Assembly: GCA_017473615.1 (NCBI GenBank)
Contig: JAFUKL010000025.1
Coordinates: 1-64,000 of the forward strand
Reading direction: 5' to 3'
Length of the DNA: 64,000 bases
Origin: Muribaculaceae bacterium
GTDB taxonomy: Bacteria > Bacteroidota > Bacteroidia > Bacteroidales > Muribaculaceae
Position 1 is the first letter of the stretch; each line of letters starts with the position of its first letter. The notes beneath the pieces were generated by a model. The model had not been told where the DNA came from and searched no databases. It worked only from the letters and a program-made list of their open reading frames with translations. Made by a program: the position numbers and the translations under genes. Positions 61,878-64,000 of the stretch are shown piece by piece.

Positions 61878-64000
61878 ATGAAAAAATTGATTTTATCATT
61901 GATAGCGGTAGTGATGACCGCAGGCGCAATAAATGCCGGACAGAATAAGTCTATTAAGGAGGCTCGCATTTATATAAATCCGGGACACGGTTCATGGACC
62001 GGAAACGACCGTAATATGCCTACAATCAATCACCCTACAGGTGACACCACGGGATTCTATGAGTCAAATACCGACTTGTGGAAAGGCTTGAAACTTCGCC
62101 AAATCTTGATTGACTGGGGAATGCCGGCAGAAAATATCTGTATGAGCCGTGTAAAGAACGGTCCGTACCCTCATAATGATGCTGAAGCAGAAAAGTATAA
62201 CAGAAATCTCACGGAAATAGCGAGAGAATGTAATAGCTTTAATGCCGATTATTTTATTTCTATCCACTCCGATGCAGGTTTGGAAAATCACACGATACTA
62301 ATTCATAAGGGATATACCGTCCCTGCCGAAGATGCCGATATGCACTGTGGCGGTGATGGTTGTGTGGCTGATTCAGAAGGTTGGCACACTCACTATGGAG
62401 ACTATTCTACTCCGGAAAATCCCAATACATACGGTTCAAAGGAGTTGATGCAGATATGCAGTGATATGGCTAATACCACATGGCCTTATCTGAATTCAAA
62501 CGGAATCGATGTGATGAATTCGTCATATATGCAACCGGGCAGAGACCCTTATATCCGCGGTGATTATACCTTTTATAAAGGTTGGAATACTCCGGCAGAT
62601 AAGAAAGGGCAGGTTTACACCGGTTATCTTGGAGTGCTGAACAGAAACATTACTCCGGGATTCCTATCGGAAGGTTTTTCTCACCAGTATTATCCTGCCA
62701 CACACCGTGCGTTGAACCCCGACTATTGCGGTCAGGAAGGTCTGCGTTATGCACGTGGTATGGCTGAATGGTTCGGATGGGAAAAAGACCCGAAAGGTTA
62801 TATAATGGGTTCTGTAAAAGACATGCATACTCGCCTTGAACACCAATATTACAATTATGCCGAAGGTTCAATCGACCAATGGATGCCTATCAACAATGTA
62901 GAAGTTACATTGTATAAAGGTGGAGTTGAAATCGCTACTTATAAGGGTGATAACGAGTGGAACGGTGTGTTCGTGTTTGAAAAACTTGAACCGGGTGATG
63001 ATTATACAATTTTGGCAAAGGCTCCGGGTTATAAATCAAATTATGAACTTGCAGAGATATTAGGTAAGGAAAATGAAATGCCTGTTTATACAGTAGTGGC
63101 AAACGAAACCACTTATCCTATTATCTATCTTGAAACAGAGGATTATGAACCAAATCCTTGTTACAACTATCCTGATCCGGAACAAGAAAGATGGTTGAAG
63201 GTGGCGGGTAAATATGAAATGCGTCAAGATTATGTAAACAAGTCATTTGCTGAACTTGAAGGAAAGACTATCCGTCGTGAACTTGCTCATGGCGATTCAA
63301 TCTATGCCCTTGCTATCGATGCTGAAAATAATCCTCACATCTATTGCTATAATGCAAAAACTCAAGAATTGTATTTTGAATTGAGTACAGAAGGTGTGGG
63401 TGATGCAAGCGACGAACGTGAGATGATGAAGATTTCTGATATAGCATTCACAAGTGACTCTGTTCTTGTAGCTTGTAACCTTGAACACATGTCATTTGCG
63501 GCAGTAGGTGAAGCGAATGGTACTTTACGTTTTTATAAGTGGGCTAAAGATGATGTTACTCGTTCTCCAATAGGAAACCCCGAAATATGGTTTACTTCTA
63601 CACATAGTAATGCTGCCGGTAATTTCTCAAATGCAACAACCGGTCAATCATTAGCTATCAGTGGTCGTTTGGAAAATTGTAAGGTAATAACAACAGCAAA
63701 AACACAGTCCGGAGTCAAGATTCGTATTCCAATATTCACAATTTCACGTAAGGGGTTAGTTGAACAAATACGAAATCAAAGTGATGATATTACAACCGAA
63801 ACAATAGGTGAAGATTATCGTATAGTAGTATCTCCTCGTGATGATAATGCTATCGTATTAGATGGCTCTATCTGTACTCCGAGTGAATTTGCTTTGAATA
63901 GCACTGATGTGGGAGCTCCAACAAAGTTGGGTGCTGTAAGCGCTGATTTGTTACCTGTTGCAACTGTAGGAGCAAATTACTTTAAGTATGCTAAGCATGC
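61878..64000 (+). CDS. N-acetylmuramoyl-L-alanine amidase (Amidase_3) with additional beta domains, truncated by window edge
   Basis: The frame starts at 61878 and stays open to the window edge, 707 codons. The signal peptide ends AGAINAGQNK. The Amidase_3 zinc enzyme covers about 28-300. Zinc ligands H37 in INPGHGSW, E62 in FYESN and H130 in ISIHSDAG are all present, as is the catalytic E265 in GFLSEGF. About 100 extra residues lie between H130 and E265, with HCGGDGC and a histidine-rich HTHYGDY, longer than in housekeeping amidases and perhaps shaping specificity. A regulatory-like beta domain (about 315-390) and a propeller-like region with DSIYALAIDAENNPHIYCYN follow. It cuts the bond between muramic acid and the stem peptide of peptidoglycan. 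It is the last visible gene of the operon. Confidence 0.9.
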   Translation, partial: MKKLILSLIAVVMTAGAINAGQNKSIKEARIYINPGHGSWTGNDRNMPTINHPTGDTTGFYESNTDLWKGLKLRQILIDWGMPAENICMSRVKNGPYPHNDAEAEKYNRNLTEIARECNSFNADYFISIHSDAGLENHTILIHKGYTVPAEDADMHCGGDGCVADSEGWHTHYGDYSTPENPNTYGSKELMQICSDMANTTWPYLNSNGIDVMNSSYMQPGRDPYIRGDYTFYKGWNTPADKKGQVYTGYLGVLNRNITPGFLSEGFSHQYYPATHRALNPDYCGQEGLRYARGMAEWFGWEKDPKGYIMGSVKDMHTRLEHQYYNYAEGSIDQWMPINNVEVTLYKGGVEIATYKGDNEWNGVFVFEKLEPGDDYTILAKAPGYKSNYELAEILGKENEMPVYTVVANETTYPIIYLETEDYEPNPCYNYPDPEQERWLKVAGKYEMRQDYVNKSFAELEGKTIRRELAHGDSIYALAIDAENNPHIYCYNAKTQELYFELSTEGVGDASDEREMMKISDIAFTSDSVLVACNLEHMSFAAVGEANGTLRFYKWAKDDVTRSPIGNPEIWFTSTHSNAAGNFSNATTGQSLAISGRLENCKVITTAKTQSGVKIRIPIFTISRKGLVEQIRNQSDDITTETIGEDYRIVVSPRDDNAIVLDGSICTPSEFALNSTDVGAPTKLGAVSADLLPVATVGANYFKYAKH

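Overview
The window looks like chromosome of a gut-type member of the order Bacteroidales. Most upstream regions carry the Bacteroidetes -7 promoter motif TAnnTTTG, usually followed by an A-rich leader without a Shine-Dalgarno sequence. SecD and SecF are fused. There are SusC/SusD pairs, many lipoproteins, and Bacteroidales-restricted domains (DUF4493, PCMD, BACON, DUF4923). Many secreted proteins end in a type IX secretion (T9SS) type A-like tail. The style, especially tails of the form VEYYNLQGV, resembles Muribaculaceae or Prevotella relatives, but no rRNA is present, so the family is an inference.

Layout: 1-3.2 kb is the right end of an integrated element, all on the minus strand: a truncated GHKL/sacsin-like ATPase, a gene-free stretch rich in hairpins and inverted repeats, a small RhuM-like DNA-binding protein and a Bacteroidetes-type tyrosine recombinase. 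3.5-15.3 kb is core chromosome: two drug/metabolite exporters that overlap tail to tail, a large Ig-like lipoprotein, secDF, the peroxide-defence set oxyR-ahpC-ahpF, and a DUF4923 protein. 15.6-25.0 kb is a six-gene operon of DUF4493/PCMD lipoproteins and two small outer-membrane barrels. 25.2-27.4 kb is a secreted C39-like peptidase. Next come pckA and tRNA-Leu(CAA). 29.7-40.3 kb holds two very large adhesin-like surface proteins divergent from an M6 metallopeptidase. 40.4-50.5 kb holds a YkvA-like protein, a GH13 amylase lipoprotein, and a divergent SusC/SusD operon with two further surface lipoproteins. 50.8-53.1 kb holds an abundant-looking secreted protein and an IS200/RAYT-type transposase inside nested palindromic repeats, flanked by arrays of ATAAG-like words at exact 9-bp spacing. 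From 53.2 kb to the right edge runs an operon with two tandem phosphodiester glycosidases, a family-10-like glycosyl hydrolase, a TolB-like propeller and an N-acetylmuramoyl-L-alanine amidase that leaves the window.

How it may work together: most of the right half encodes exported, surface-bound or periplasmic proteins for binding and cutting polymers. The best candidates for undescribed systems are (i) the NAGPA x2 - GHL10 - TolB - Amidase_3 operon, which looks like a cell-wall polymer scavenging set, (ii) the DUF4493/PCMD/barrel operon, and (iii) the palindrome cluster and 9-bp-period arrays around the transposase. Functions are inferred from remembered domain families and visible motifs; no database search was possible.
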